A DNA stretch of 64,000 bases from Thiomicrorhabdus indica (GCF_004293625.1 NZ_CP033040.1:2046001-2110000); one strand, 5' to 3'. Shown: positions 54,668 through 64,000, counted from the first letter of the stretch. The notes: generated from the sequence alone by a model not told the origin. A program made the numbers and translations.

Positions 54668-55818
54668 AATGGATTACCGAATTGATCCTTTGGGCAAGAT
54701 GAACCTCGTTGTTTTTTGGATTGAATGGAATTTCTTTTCCAAATTTTGGCAAACTTCTGATCCCAACCAAGCGCCCAAAGCATAAAAACCGAAGGAATCA
54801 GCCAGAACCAAACAGGTGAACCACCTTCTTTGGCAATATCATCTGCTGACAATACTAACTGGTTGTAAATAATGAATATCAAGAGTGCAATAAACAGTTT
54901 GGCAAAACGCCCCTGTCTAGGCCCTGTTTTTGATAATCGCAAACCAATAAGTCCCAAAACTAAAATTGATAACGGAATGCTCAAACGAGAGTGCAAAAGC
55001 GCTCTTTCTCTTGAAGTTTGATACAGCCAAAGCTCTTCAATCGGTTTCTCATCGATCTTGGCATACCGATAACTGGCGACCGTCTTGGGAAGAATACCCT
55101 CAAAATGTTCAAATTTCTGGACTTCCAATGGCTTGCGATTGGAGGCAAGCTCATCACTCGTCATTACTCGTAAATTAGAATAGCGCCACCCATTCTTTAA
55201 TGACAAAATCACCTCATCTGCATTCCGAATAAACTGGCCTTCTCGTGCGGTCAGAATTAAATCATTTTCAGAAGTTTTCAGTGAAACCCAAACCTGTGAC
55301 ATTCGACCATCATTGGACACCTCTTGTGCATAAATAACCCCTTGGTTATTTACCAATTCATTAAAGGTTGCCGCTTCTATATTGACATAACTATTCTTGC
55401 TCAGGGCATCATTGATTAAAGTACGCTCATTTTGATAGCTCCAAGGAAACACGAAAAGCATCACCCAATAAAGTAAAAGCGTTAGCGGAATTAAAAAAAG
55501 AACCACTGTTTTACGGAAGAAACCCGGACCAATCCCTCCTGTCTGCATGACCACAATTTCTTGATCTTGATGCATTCTGCCAAACGTCAGCATGACCGCG
55601 ATGAGTGCGACCAAAGGTAAAACGACGTCCTGAGCACGAACAAGTTTGAAGATCATTAAATCCATCACAAGGTCAACGGGGATATCTCCCCTTACCGCTT
55701 TTGCAAGAACACGAGTGACCTCTGAACCAAACGTGATCAATAACAAAACCACCAGCACAGCTAGAAAAGTTGCTAGTAATTCTTTTAACAGTGCCCTTTG
55801 CAGAATTCCAAAAAACAA
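54664..55818 (-). CDS. lptF: LPS export permease LptF
   Basis: 384 residues with the same layout as LptG (LKELLATFLAVLVVLLLITF first helix; periplasmic domain about 135-270; three C-terminal helices) and a basic tail. It is the first gene of the lptFG pair and is divergent from pepA, a common gammaproteobacterial order. Confidence 0.94.
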   Translation of the reverse strand: MFFGILQRALLKELLATFLAVLVVLLLITFGSEVTRVLAKAVRGDIPVDLVMDLMIFKLVRAQDVVLPLVALIAVMLTFGRMHQDQEIVVMQTGGIGPGFFRKTVVLFLIPLTLLLYWVMLFVFPWSYQNERTLINDALSKNSYVNIEAATFNELVNNQGVIYAQEVSNDGRMSQVWVSLKTSENDLILTAREGQFIRNADEVILSLKNGWRYSNLRVMTSDELASNRKPLEVQKFEHFEGILPKTVASYRYAKIDEKPIEELWLYQTSRERALLHSRLSIPLSILVLGLIGLRLSKTGPRQGRFAKLFIALLIFIIYNQLVLSADDIAKEGGSPVWFWLIPSVFMLWALGWDQKFAKIWKRNSIQSKKQRGSSCPKDQFGNPL

Positions 55819-56009
55819 AATTGAACCTTTTTTGATCGATACGAAACTTAAAGGCCTGTGAATAATCTTATGTTTACTAGATTACAGCTCTACTTGTTCA
55901 CGACAGACCCGCGCAAAATTATAACGTCATTCTGCATCCCTCACTGAAACTTTACAAAGACGCTAGCAAACGTTTTATTTATGCCCTGTTGAAAATCAAC
56001 CTTAAACTC

Positions 56010-56277
56010 TAGGGTCTGTTGAAAATTCAGACTTGACTCTGTTGCTACTTAAAAATGCAGCAATCGCGACGCTCAGAGCGTAGTTTGGTTATTCCAAATA
56101 AGCGATAAGCAACAAAGAGTGCTACATTTTTAAGTGCAACCCGAGGGCTCAAGCCATTTTTGCCCCAGCAGAGTTAGAAATTCGCTCAAATAGAATAACT
56201 ATTCCGCGCTCTTTCAGCCTTGCTGGAACGAAAAATGGTTTGAGCAGAGCCTAATTATGAATTTTCAACAGACCCTA
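56010..56277. mobile_element. Fold-back MITE, copy B (inverted relative to A and C)
   Basis: 264 bp (56012-56275) between TA dinucleotides, same 18-bp ends with a few substitutions (GAAAATTCA at the tip interior), and the same internal inverted repeats. It lies in the lptF-pepA intergenic promoter region. Confidence 0.9.
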
Positions 56278-56363
56278 GTCCAAAATCTCACTTGCTTGAT
56301 TCCCCTACTATCGCGTAAGATTTCGTGCAAACTATCAACATAATGACAGAACAAGAGAAAATC

Positions 56364-57842
56364 ATGAAAAGAATACAATTCAGGCTAAACACTGCTCACC
56401 AAGACTGCGATACACTTCTTATTGGTGTCGACAATTCCGGTCAATTAATAGGTTCGGACTCAACGTTGAATAGCAATAGTGAACTGACCTCAGCGGTCTC
56501 TACAGCTATCGCTGATAAAGATCTATCGACCAAAGTCGGTAGTCAAATAATGCTGAAAAACCTTGCCGGCTTTACTCGAGTCTGGTTCGTTTCTTTGGGA
56601 GAAACTGAAAAACTGAGCCGAAAAGCCTTTATCGAAACCATGAAAAAAACAATTTCCAGCATTCTGGAAACAGGGACAAATTGGCTTTATCACACCTTAA
56701 GCATTGCCACACAAGACAGCGATGCTGCTTGGGCGCTATATCAAAACGCTCTTATGTTGCAGACTGCACAATATGATTATCAACATCCAAGTCGCGGCGA
56801 TTTCACTGCCAACGAAAATAACTTGGACAAGGTGACGTTTGTAGGAGAAATTGAGAACGCTGAGCAAATTATTGGACAAGCTCAGTCTTCTGCAATTGGC
56901 ATGAGCTTAACCCAAGACCTTGCAAATATGCCAGCCAACTTCTGCACACCGACTTATCTTGCTTCTACAGCGGAAGATTTAGGCCAGCAATATGGCTTCA
57001 CTGTCAACATTCTTGAACGCGCTCAAATGGAAGAATTAGGCATGGGTTCATTTCTTTCCGTCGCCCAAGGCAGTGACCAACCCCCTAAATTAATCTGCTT
57101 AGAGTACAAAGGCGCAAACGCAAACGATGCACCGATTGCATTAGTTGGTAAAGGTGTAACATTTGATACCGGCGGTATTTCACTGAAACCGGGTGCTTCC
57201 ATGGATGAAATGAAATACGATATGGGTGGTGCTGCAACGGTTCTTGGCGTATTTAAGGCGCTCGGAGAACTTAAGCCAGAGATTAATGTCGTTGGGATAA
57301 TTCCATCGACTGAAAATATGCCGGCCGGTAACGCGGTAAAACCAGGAGATGTCGTTACATCTATGTCAGGCCAAACGATTGAAATCCTAAATACAGATGC
57401 AGAAGGCCGCCTGATTCTTTGCGATGCTTTAACCTATGCACAGAAAACCTATCAGCCAAAACAAGTCATCGATATTGCGACTTTGACAGGCGCTTGCATT
57501 ATTGCCTTAGGGCATCATGTGTCAGGTATCATGGGGAACAACCAAACACTGGTTGACGATTTGTTAAGTTCCGGTAATGACACCTATGACCGGTTCTGGC
57601 AACTCCCTTTAGGCGAAGAATGGGATGAGCAACTAAAATCCAACTTTGCAGACATGGCAAATATCGGTGGACGTCCAGGTGGCACAATTACCGCTGCTCA
57701 ATTCTTAGCACGTTTTACAAAAGAGGTTGAATGGGCACACTTAGACATTGCTGGTACAGCTTGGACATCCGGTACCAATAAAGGTGCGACAGGCCGTCCA
57801 GTTCCAGCGCTGGTCGACTTTTTAAAGCATAAGGCCGGATAA
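56364..57842 (+). CDS. pepA: Leucyl aminopeptidase
   Basis: About 492 residues from the ATG at 56364, which gives the usual PepA N-terminus; a GTG at 56325 would add 13 residues. Metal and catalytic residues are in VGKGVTFDTGGISLKPG, MKYDMGGAA and NTDAEGRLIL. In E. coli PepA also binds DNA (XerCD site resolution and carAB control). A 9-bp palindrome core codes for MPAGN (57321-57329). A MITE lies 50-90 bp upstream and may influence its promoter. Confidence 0.96.
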   Translation: MKRIQFRLNTAHQDCDTLLIGVDNSGQLIGSDSTLNSNSELTSAVSTAIADKDLSTKVGSQIMLKNLAGFTRVWFVSLGETEKLSRKAFIETMKKTISSILETGTNWLYHTLSIATQDSDAAWALYQNALMLQTAQYDYQHPSRGDFTANENNLDKVTFVGEIENAEQIIGQAQSSAIGMSLTQDLANMPANFCTPTYLASTAEDLGQQYGFTVNILERAQMEELGMGSFLSVAQGSDQPPKLICLEYKGANANDAPIALVGKGVTFDTGGISLKPGASMDEMKYDMGGAATVLGVFKALGELKPEINVVGIIPSTENMPAGNAVKPGDVVTSMSGQTIEILNTDAEGRLILCDALTYAQKTYQPKQVIDIATLTGACIIALGHHVSGIMGNNQTLVDDLLSSGNDTYDRFWQLPLGEEWDEQLKSNFADMANIGGRPGGTITAAQFLARFTKEVEWAHLDIAGTAWTSGTNKGATGRPVPALVDFLKHKAG

Positions 57843-57936
57843 TCATCTCCTAACGCTTGAGCTTCACAGTACCAATCGCAAGATTACTGGGAAGCTCAAG
57901 TACCTTCTCAATTTCAGTTAAACGTACCTATCTTTC

Positions 57937-58395
57937 ATGACAGAAACCGCTTCACCTCAACCCCCTAAAGATGTTCTTTTTTATGTATTGAACAGTGACA
58001 CAGCAGAAGCTAGAGAAGCTTTTGTCTGCAAACTAATCAACACCATTTATAAAAAGCAACGTAAATCTGTTGTCCGTTTTGGCAGCACTGATGAAGTCAA
58101 TCGTTTTGATCGTCAACTATGGGCTTGGAAACCGACAGCCTTTCTTCCCCATGCCATTGAACAGCAATACCCTGCACCAATTCAGCTTTTTTCCGAGAAG
58201 CCCACCCCCAACAAACTTGATAAGGACGTGTTGATTAATCTTCACCCTGAATTCCCTGAGTTTTTTGGAGAATACCAAAGGACCATTGAAGTATTGGACC
58301 AGTCGGCTTATTTACTACAGATGGGACGAGAACGTTGGAAAGCCTATCGAAAAAGTGGTATTGAACCAACCATTCATAAAATTGGATTTGACTAG
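57937..58395 (+). CDS. holC: DNA polymerase III chi subunit
   Basis: 152 residues of the HolC family (DVLFYVLNS start, FLPHAIEQQ, VLINLHPEFPEFF). Chi joins the clamp loader to SSB. It follows pepA as in other gammaproteobacteria, but valS, often the next gene, is replaced here by pilT. Confidence 0.9.
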   Translation: MTETASPQPPKDVLFYVLNSDTAEAREAFVCKLINTIYKKQRKSVVRFGSTDEVNRFDRQLWAWKPTAFLPHAIEQQYPAPIQLFSEKPTPNKLDKDVLINLHPEFPEFFGEYQRTIEVLDQSAYLLQMGRERWKAYRKSGIEPTIHKIGFD

Positions 58396-58625
58396 AAGCT
58401 TTTGACTTGGGCACTTATCACAACAAATAAGTCTTCATCCCTCACTATTCTTTACCGGCCGGTACTTGTTTATTAATCACCAGAGTCCGGGAAAGTTTGA
58501 TTTCCCGCAAATTTAAACTGTTTTTTTTACATTCCCATAGTAAAACGACCGACTTTTCTGAAACTTCTTCTATAATCATTTGAATATAAATTTGTCGAAA
58601 CCTGATTAATCGTAAAGGAAATCAG

Positions 58626-59663
58626 ATGGATATTACTCAATTATTGGAGTTTGGCGTTCAACAAGGCGCCTCAGATTTGCACCTTTCCAGTGGGCAGCCC
58701 CCTATTTTAAGAATTAACGGTGATATCCAACGGATTGATGCACCTGCCATCGATGGCGAAGAGTTACAAAAAATGATCTACGATGTCATGAGTGATAATC
58801 AACGACGCGACTTTGAAACTAATTTAGAGGCTGACTTCTCATTCGAATTGCCAAATATTGCGCGTTTTCGTGTCAATGTCTTTATGCAGAACCGAGGAAT
58901 TGGCGGAGTTTTTCGTACCATCCCAAGCACCGTTCTCACCTTAGAACAACTGAATGCCCCTGAAATATTTAAAGACATCTCTAGTCTGCCACGAGGTATT
59001 GTCCTAGTGACCGGCCCTACAGGTTCGGGTAAATCCACGACTCTGGCAGCAATGATTGACTACATCAATGATAATTTCTCCTCTCACATCTTAACCATTG
59101 AAGACCCGATTGAGTTCGTTCATACCCCCAAACGCGCCTTGATTAACCAACGTGAAGTTCACCGAGACACTAAAAGTTTTGAAAACTCGCTACGCTCGGC
59201 ACTTCGTGAAGACCCAGATGTGATTCTTGTCGGGGAAATGCGAGACCTTGAAACGATTCGCCTAGCCTTAACTGCAGCCGAAACGGGGCATTTAGTCTTT
59301 GGAACCTTACACACCTCATCAGCAGCAAAAACCATTGACCGTGTTATCGATGTATTCCCTGCTGAAGAAAAAGAGATGGTTCGTTCAATGCTCTCTGAAT
59401 CAATTAAGGCCGTTATTTCACAAACACTTCTAAAGAAGTCAACCGGAGGGCGTGTCGCTGCACATGAAATCATGCTGTCGAACAATGCGATCCGTAACTT
59501 AATTCGTGAAGCCAAAATAGCCCAAATGTATTCAGTCATACAAACCGCTAATGCTCAAGGAATGCAAACGCTTGACCAAAACCTTTTAGAATTGGTTCAA
59601 GATGGCACCATCACTGCCGAAGCAGCGAAACGAAAAGCCGTCAACAAAAACCTATTCAACTAA
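58626..59663 (+). CDS. pilT: Type IV pilus retraction ATPase PilT
   Basis: 345 residues of the GspE/PilT family: N-terminal PAS-like domain (LLEFGVQQGASDLHLSSG), Walker A GPTGSGKST (about 130-138), Asp box, Walker B LVGEMRD and His box GHLVFGTLHT. It powers pilus retraction and twitching. The paralogue pilU follows by 56 bp. Confidence 0.96.
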   Translation: MDITQLLEFGVQQGASDLHLSSGQPPILRINGDIQRIDAPAIDGEELQKMIYDVMSDNQRRDFETNLEADFSFELPNIARFRVNVFMQNRGIGGVFRTIPSTVLTLEQLNAPEIFKDISSLPRGIVLVTGPTGSGKSTTLAAMIDYINDNFSSHILTIEDPIEFVHTPKRALINQREVHRDTKSFENSLRSALREDPDVILVGEMRDLETIRLALTAAETGHLVFGTLHTSSAAKTIDRVIDVFPAEEKEMVRSMLSESIKAVISQTLLKKSTGGRVAAHEIMLSNNAIRNLIREAKIAQMYSVIQTANAQGMQTLDQNLLELVQDGTITAEAAKRKAVNKNLFN

Positions 59664-59719
59664 ACCTTACAGTGAGTAAATTTTGATTGTTAAAACATTC
59701 GCCTTAGTGAGCGTCCATT

Positions 59720-60892
59720 ATGCAAACCATTGATACAGAACAACTTTCAGAACTTCAACAAATCCTTGTCTATTTCTCTCAAAATGGCGGCTCAGACTTG
59801 TTTGTTACTGCAGGCTTGCCAATCACGATGAAGAAAGACGGTAATCTGGTTCAATTAACCGAACACAAGGTCACACCAAAACAAGCAAGTGATCTTTGTG
59901 CTGAGTTAATGAATGCGGAGCAACTTGACGATTTTATTGAACACTCAGAATCTAACTTTGCTTTCCAAATCCCAGGTCATGGGCGTTACCGTGTCAATGT
60001 TTACGTGCAACGTGGCACACCAGGGATGGTTATCCGTAACGTTAAAACAGAAATTCCAGATTTTAACGAACTTAATTTGCCAGAAGTTCTCAAGGAACAA
60101 ATTCTAAAAAAACGTGGGCTAATTCTTTTTGTTGGGGGAACTGGTTCGGGTAAATCCACCAGTTTGGCGACACTCGTTGACATACGTAATACTGAAACCC
60201 ACAACCACATTATTACCATTGAAGACCCAATCGAATTTATGCACCGTCATAAAAGCTCAATTGTGACTCAACGGGAAGTCGGTGTGGATACAGAATCCTA
60301 TGAAGCAGCTTTGAAAAATACCTTGCGACAAGCGCCAGATGTTATCTTGATTGGTGAGATTCGTGCTCAAGAAACCATGGAACACGCTATTGCATTTGCA
60401 GAAACTGGGCATTTATGTCTATCGACATTGCACGCAAACAATACCAACCAAGCACTCGATCGAATCATTAACTTTTTCCCTCCAAATCAGAAAAACCACA
60501 TTCTGTTGGATTTATCCTTGAACTTACGCATGATTGTCTCACAGCGGCTAGTTCCAAAAATTGGCGGCGGATTAATTGCAGCAGTTGAGGTCATGTTAAA
60601 TACCCCTCGCATCTCTCAGTTAATTTTAAAAGGTGAGGTGACAGAAATCAAAGATCAGATTAAAAACTCAACCGCTCAGGGCATGCAAACATTTGACCAG
60701 TCGCTTTTCAATCTGTACGAATCCGGCCAGATCAGCTATGAAGATGCGTTAAAAAATGCCGATGCAATGAATGATTTGCGTCTAGAAATTAAACTAAAAA
60801 GCAAACGCCCACCGCCGAGAAATGAATTTGGCGCCTTTGACGACACCCCTCAATTCAGTATGCAAAAAACAGAGGAAGAGGAACAAGACTAG
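59720..60892 (+). CDS. pilU: Type IV pilus retraction ATPase PilU
   Basis: 390 residues with Walker A GGTGSGKST (about 138-146), Walker B LIGEIRAQE and an acidic C-terminal tail (QKTEEEEQD), as in PilU. It assists PilT-driven retraction. The stop codon TAG is composed of the TA target and the first G of a MITE that begins here; removing the MITE restores a TAG at the same place. Confidence 0.96.
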   Translation: MQTIDTEQLSELQQILVYFSQNGGSDLFVTAGLPITMKKDGNLVQLTEHKVTPKQASDLCAELMNAEQLDDFIEHSESNFAFQIPGHGRYRVNVYVQRGTPGMVIRNVKTEIPDFNELNLPEVLKEQILKKRGLILFVGGTGSGKSTSLATLVDIRNTETHNHIITIEDPIEFMHRHKSSIVTQREVGVDTESYEAALKNTLRQAPDVILIGEIRAQETMEHAIAFAETGHLCLSTLHANNTNQALDRIINFFPPNQKNHILLDLSLNLRMIVSQRLVPKIGGGLIAAVEVMLNTPRISQLILKGEVTEIKDQIKNSTAQGMQTFDQSLFNLYESGQISYEDALKNADAMNDLRLEIKLKSKRPPPRNEFGAFDDTPQFSMQKTEEEEQD

Positions 60893-61150
60893 GGTCTGTT
60901 GACAATTCATAATTGCTCAAACCATTTTTCGTTCCAGCAAGGCAGAAAGAGCGTGGAATAGTTATTCTATTTGAGCGAATTTCTAACACTGCTGGGGCAA
61001 AAATGGCTTGAGCCCTCGGGTTGCGCTTAAAAATGTAGCACTCTTTGTTGCCTATCGCTTATTTGGAATAACCAAACTACGCTCTGAGCGTCGCGATTGC
61101 TGCATTTTTAAGCAGCAACAGAGTCAAGTCTGAATTGTCAACAGACCCTA
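60890..61150. mobile_element. Fold-back MITE, copy C (inside the pilU stop codon)
   Basis: 257 bp (60892-61148) between TA dinucleotides, same orientation as copy A. It lacks a few bases near the left end found in A. The insertion point is the TA of pilU's stop codon. Confidence 0.92.
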
Positions 61151-61173
61151 GAGTAATCCTCAACAAAAACTAT

Positions 61174-61222
61174 GTTCAGTACCTTACTGAACCTAATGCC
61201 GAGAACTTGAAAAATTCTCGGC
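61174..61222. terminator. Two consecutive hairpins after pilU
   Basis: GTTCAGTA pairs with TACTGAAC (61174-61192), and GCCGAGAA with TTCTCGGC (61198-61222). The second is a likely terminator although the T run is weak. The MITE separates them from pilU. Confidence 0.6.
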
Positions 61223-61231
61223 ACTCTTACT

Positions 61232-61290
61232 TAGTCGATTCTGAATAACTCGTTTAATTTATGGCAAAGCCAGTTATTCAGAGTCGACTA
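61232..61290. mobile_element. 55-bp palindromic element at TA, copy 2
   Basis: 55 bp (61234-61288) flanked by TA, nearly identical to the copy at 53516-53574. Its last base and the flanking TA form the TAG stop of the L,D-transpeptidase gene; without it the stop would be TAA at the same codon. Confidence 0.85.
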
Positions 61291-62481
61291 CTTAAATTCA
61301 TACCGAATCTCAATTGGCTCTTGCGCTTGAGCTTCTAACCGCCATTGATAATGATTGACAGAATTCGGACTTTGATGATAACGCCAATATTGATGTTCTA
61401 AAACATTTGTTTGTTTTGTCTTAAGGGTAACTAAATACAGTGATTTCTCATTGGGATATTTATAAATAGATACCGTTTTCCAATCCACTTCTGCCGACTC
61501 ATCGGTGATTTTAGACTTGAGTGATGACAATACCGAGTCATTAGCAACAACTTGGATCCTTGGCTCTCCTCGCTTTTGACTGTCCCACAAAATAACAGGC
61601 GTTGATAAAGGTAAAGAATAGGTTTCCATTAGGGTGGTCATCGCATCATTGGTCAAAACCACACATCCTCGACTCGCATCTGGGTTTCTAGCATAGGTAT
61701 CACTCGGAACACCGTGCAACCAAATTCCAGAACCCGTTCGATTCTGCGTCCGATCCCATAAATTTGGATAGTTTATTGGCAAGGCTCCACTGCCATAAAA
61801 GTCCGGCAACCGTGATGTTTCAATCACATCAGAAATCAGATAAACACCTAACGGCGTTCGTCGATCTCCTTCTTTTAGCTTTCCTGTTCCTTGTGCACCA
61901 ATAGAAATATAAAAATCTTCCAGCTTAACCCAGTGTTTTTCTACCTGACGATATAAATGCAAGCGCCTATGAGCAATATCCACAAACACGACATAAGGTT
62001 GATCGGCACTCTTAAGCAGAAAATTCTCTAACGGCGGAATATAAACAGCGGAGTTCTCCGAAAACTGCCAACGTACACGCGCCTCATTTTTCAAAGCGGC
62101 AATTGTTTTCAGGTAATGCGCGCGAAAGCGTTGCTTGGATAATGACTGTCCAGCTTGAATTGACAACAGATCGGCTTTAAGCATTTTTGCCAATTTGTAG
62201 GAAGGAGCGGTTTCTGAAAGTTCAGAAAACTGTTCAATCGATTGCTCAATCTGTAAATTCTTCAGAGCATAAAAACCTGCAAGCAATTGGCGCTCTGTTT
62301 CTTGAACACTCGAATGCAAATGGTTTGGCTCACTTGACTCAGACTGAGCCCAAGCAACAGGCATAAAAAAGCTCAAAAACAAGACCGAAATATAGCCTAA
62401 AAATTTCTTACCGGCCGGTACTTGCGCCCACTTCTTGGATAGAGATTCCTGTTTGAAGCCTTGAAATGCTAACGTAAACAA
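61288..62481 (-). CDS. L,D-transpeptidase (YkuD domain) with signal peptide
   Basis: 397 residues. A long N-region precedes a hydrophobic signal (LGYISVLFLSFFMPVAWAQ, ending about residue 46). The YkuD domain has its His in WLHGVPSD and nucleophile Cys in ASRGCVVL. It probably cross-links peptidoglycan or attaches lipoproteins; a scaffold role in division site control as in DpaA-like proteins is also possible. No ATG suits the start, so TTG at 62481 with AGG upstream is chosen. A palindrome copy in the N-region codes for VPAGK. Confidence 0.85.
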   Translation of the reverse strand: MFTLAFQGFKQESLSKKWAQVPAGKKFLGYISVLFLSFFMPVAWAQSESSEPNHLHSSVQETERQLLAGFYALKNLQIEQSIEQFSELSETAPSYKLAKMLKADLLSIQAGQSLSKQRFRAHYLKTIAALKNEARVRWQFSENSAVYIPPLENFLLKSADQPYVVFVDIAHRRLHLYRQVEKHWVKLEDFYISIGAQGTGKLKEGDRRTPLGVYLISDVIETSRLPDFYGSGALPINYPNLWDRTQNRTGSGIWLHGVPSDTYARNPDASRGCVVLTNDAMTTLMETYSLPLSTPVILWDSQKRGEPRIQVVANDSVLSSLKSKITDESAEVDWKTVSIYKYPNEKSLYLVTLKTKQTNVLEHQYWRYHQSPNSVNHYQWRLEAQAQEPIEIRYEFK

Positions 62482-62489
62482 AATAAAAC

Positions 62490-63056
62490 CTATTTTCCTT
62501 CAACATTTATTTCAGGTGCAACTTGCTTATTGCTTGAAGACCTTTGATCAGCCTGTGAAGCTCTAGGAGGGGTTCTCAAAAACTCCCCTCTGGGAGTTTG
62601 GACCACTGACTTTTCAAACACCTCCTTGTAAGCTTGTTGCGCTTCGTAGGCATAAAGTTGATTTAAATTTTCCAATGTCGTCGCTACCCATTCCTCTTCA
62701 TTCAAGCTCTTTAACAACCACTCGCGTGCTTCATCATATTGTTTTAAACGAACCAGTAATACGGCCAAATTGTTCATAGCTGCTTTTCTCAGAATTGGTT
62801 CATGCTCAGAGGATTGCTGAAGCGATTGTTTCAACTTTTCAATCGCCTGTTTGGCCAACTTAAGATTTGAGGGGTTCTTTTCGAAAGCTTGAATTAAGTC
62901 ATGTGCTTGGAAAAATGCTTCATTTTGTATCGGTTGCGAGGCTTCTGTTTGAGCACTGTTTACGCCATTCAACGGAGCCGAAACAACTTTACCTGCAGTA
63001 GAAACCTGCCAAACAGACAAACATCCAAGCATCATAAAGAATTGTGCAAACTTCAT
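62490..63056 (-). CDS. Exported TPR-like protein
   Basis: 188 residues with a signal peptide (cleavage after VSTAG, about residue 22) and at least two TPR-like helices (AMNNLAVLLVRLKQYDEARE, about 93-112). The tail is polar and probably disordered. It starts 2 bp after the uvrB stop and ends 8 bp before the L,D-transpeptidase gene, so it is likely a partner of that enzyme in the envelope. Confidence 0.7.
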   Translation of the reverse strand: MKFAQFFMMLGCLSVWQVSTAGKVVSAPLNGVNSAQTEASQPIQNEAFFQAHDLIQAFEKNPSNLKLAKQAIEKLKQSLQQSSEHEPILRKAAMNNLAVLLVRLKQYDEAREWLLKSLNEEEWVATTLENLNQLYAYEAQQAYKEVFEKSVVQTPRGEFLRTPPRASQADQRSSSNKQVAPEINVEGK

Positions 63057-63058
63057 AC

Positions 63059-64000
63059 TTAACCTCCAATCCCTACGACTTGGCTTTTGTAGTGTTTTAC
63101 CTCGTCACGAAGTTGTGCTGCGGTTTCGAAATCAAGATTTTTTGCAGCTTCATACATCTGTTTTTCCAGTTTTTTGATTTTGCGCGCCAATTCTGCAGGC
63201 GATAACTTTTCAGATTTTTGATATTGCGCTGTCTTTTCAGCTGCTTTACCGGCCGGTTGCTTTTTGGACGATTTCGCCACATAAGGTGAGTCTTCCAAAA
63301 TGTCATTGACTTTTTTGTTCAGGGCTTGAGGAACAATGCCGCGTTCTTCGTTATACGCTATCTGCTTTTCACGACGACGCTCAGTCTCTCCAATTGCTTT
63401 CTCCATTGACTTGGTGATTTTATCCGCATACAGGATTGCTCTTCCTTCTGGGTTTCGCGCAGCTCGTCCAATGGTCTGGATTAACGAACGCTCCGAGCGC
63501 AAGAAACCTTCTTTATCCGCATCTAAAATCGCTACCAAAGAAACTTCAGGGATATCCAAGCCTTCTCGAAGCAGATTAATTCCGACCAACACATCAAACT
63601 CTCCCAGACGTAAATCACGAATGATTTCGATACGTTCCACTGTATCAATATCGGAATGCATGTAACGGACACGGACATTGTGATCTTCCAAATATTCCGT
63701 TAGGTTTTCAGCCATTCTTTTCGTTAAGGTGGTCACTAAAATTCGCTGTCCAACCTCGGCACGAATCCGAATTTCACCTAATAAATCATCAACCTGTGTT
63801 GACGCCGGGCGCACTTCAATTTCAGGATCTAGCAGCCCTGTTGGTCTCACTACCTGCTCAACAATTTTTGAACTATGATCTGCTTCATATTGTGCAGGTG
63901 TTGCCGAAACAAAAATTGTTTGTGGCATACGCGCTTCAAACTCTTCAAATTTCATTGGACGGTTATCCAAAGCCGATGGTAGACGAAAACCATAGTTCAC
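63059..64000 (-). CDS. uvrB: UvrABC excision subunit UvrB, C-terminal part
   Basis: 313 codons of the 3' part; the gene runs off the right edge. Helicase motifs V and VI ([22 protein letters not shown]) and the C-terminal UVR domain that binds UvrC ([20 protein letters not shown]) are visible. A palindrome copy (63248-63257) codes for QPAGK in the linker before the UVR domain. Confidence 0.97.
   Translation of the reverse strand: MNYGFRLPSALDNRPMKFEEFEARMPQTIFVSATPAQYEADHSSKIVEQVVRPTGLLDPEIEVRPASTQVDDLLGEIRIRAEVGQRILVTTLTKRMAENLTEYLEDHNVRVRYMHSDIDTVERIEIIRDLRLGEFDVLVGINLLREGLDIPEVSLVAILDADKEGFLRSERSLIQTIGRAARNPEGRAILYADKITKSMEKAIGETERRREKQIAYNEERGIVPQALNKKVNDILEDSPYVAKSSKKQPAGKAAEKTAQYQKSEKLSPAELARKIKKLEKQMYEAAKNLDFETAAQLRDEVKHYKSQVVGIGG

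Larger units (their letters stand above)
14404..63257. repeat. Dispersed 10-bp palindrome ACCGGCCGGT (24 sites)
   Basis: This entry covers a set of sites, not a continuous feature. Perfect 10-bp copies start at 14404, 25004, 28429, 31504, 32157, 32292, 39059, 41355, 46250, 46269, 48046, 48891, 51997, 53455, 53621, 58454, 62410 and 63248. Six more have 9 bp (CCGGCCGGT) at 21598, 22220, 26061, 29181, 46170 and 57321. Flanks favour TT or TA before and A after. About half lie in genes, where frames used give PAGK- or RPV-type peptides. None occurs in 1-14403. Confidence 0.95.

Overview
The window reads as a chromosomal segment of a sulfur-oxidising gammaproteobacterium of the Hydrogenovibrio/Thiomicrospira type. 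This is inferred from gene content: flavocytochrome c sulfide dehydrogenase, gammaproteobacterial lptFG|pepA-holC and pilTU blocks, a TorF-like porin and a moderate-to-low GC content. It cannot be fixed to a species from sequence reading alone. It has two parts: an accessory island (1 to about 19.5 kb) and core chromosome (mutS at 19,575 to the right edge).

Island. From the left: a phosphorothioation-dependent restriction module (dptH 5' part, dptG, dptF, minus strand), a gene remnant, and an intact IS3-family element. Next is a compact integrative-element module: DUF927 ATPase, HUH replication protein, AlpA regulator, three 23-bp-spaced palindromic iterons, a small basic protein and a tyrosine recombinase. 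Then come hipBA, a RadC-like JAMM protein overlapping a papain/C39-like protein, an Xre regulator, a GIY-YIG-like nuclease with an unknown partner and a WYL regulator, an FtsK-like protein that has lost its Walker residues, a cassette-like pair (C39-like plus GNAT) edged by integron-type core sites, and a second, P4-type integrase beside four 12-bp tandem repeats.

Core. mutS is followed by two CnoX-like thioredoxin-fold/TPR paralogues, DUF5718 and DUF1415 proteins, an omega-amidase-like hydrolase, an H-NOX/hybrid histidine kinase pair, a LigB-type dioxygenase, tRNA-Ser(GGA), a GlcG/HbpS protein, an RND efflux operon, pdxB, a DUF302 lipoprotein, fccAB, a porin, rplM-rpsI, a TorF-like porin, a ModE-type regulator, a sugar-nucleotide cluster (galU-pgi-degenerate ugd-pmm), lptFG, pepA-holC, pilTU, an L,D-transpeptidase, a TPR-like protein and the 3' part of uvrB.

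Three kinds of repeat stand out. A 10-bp palindrome, ACCGGCCGGT (24 sites with at least 9 bp conserved), is scattered through genes and gaps of the core, but the first 14.4 kb of the island has none. A 257-265 bp fold-back element with 18-bp inverted ends and TA target duplications occurs three times. A separate 55-bp palindromic element, also at TA, occurs twice. Two of these five insertions lie exactly inside stop codons (pilU and the L,D-transpeptidase gene) and leave the protein unchanged.
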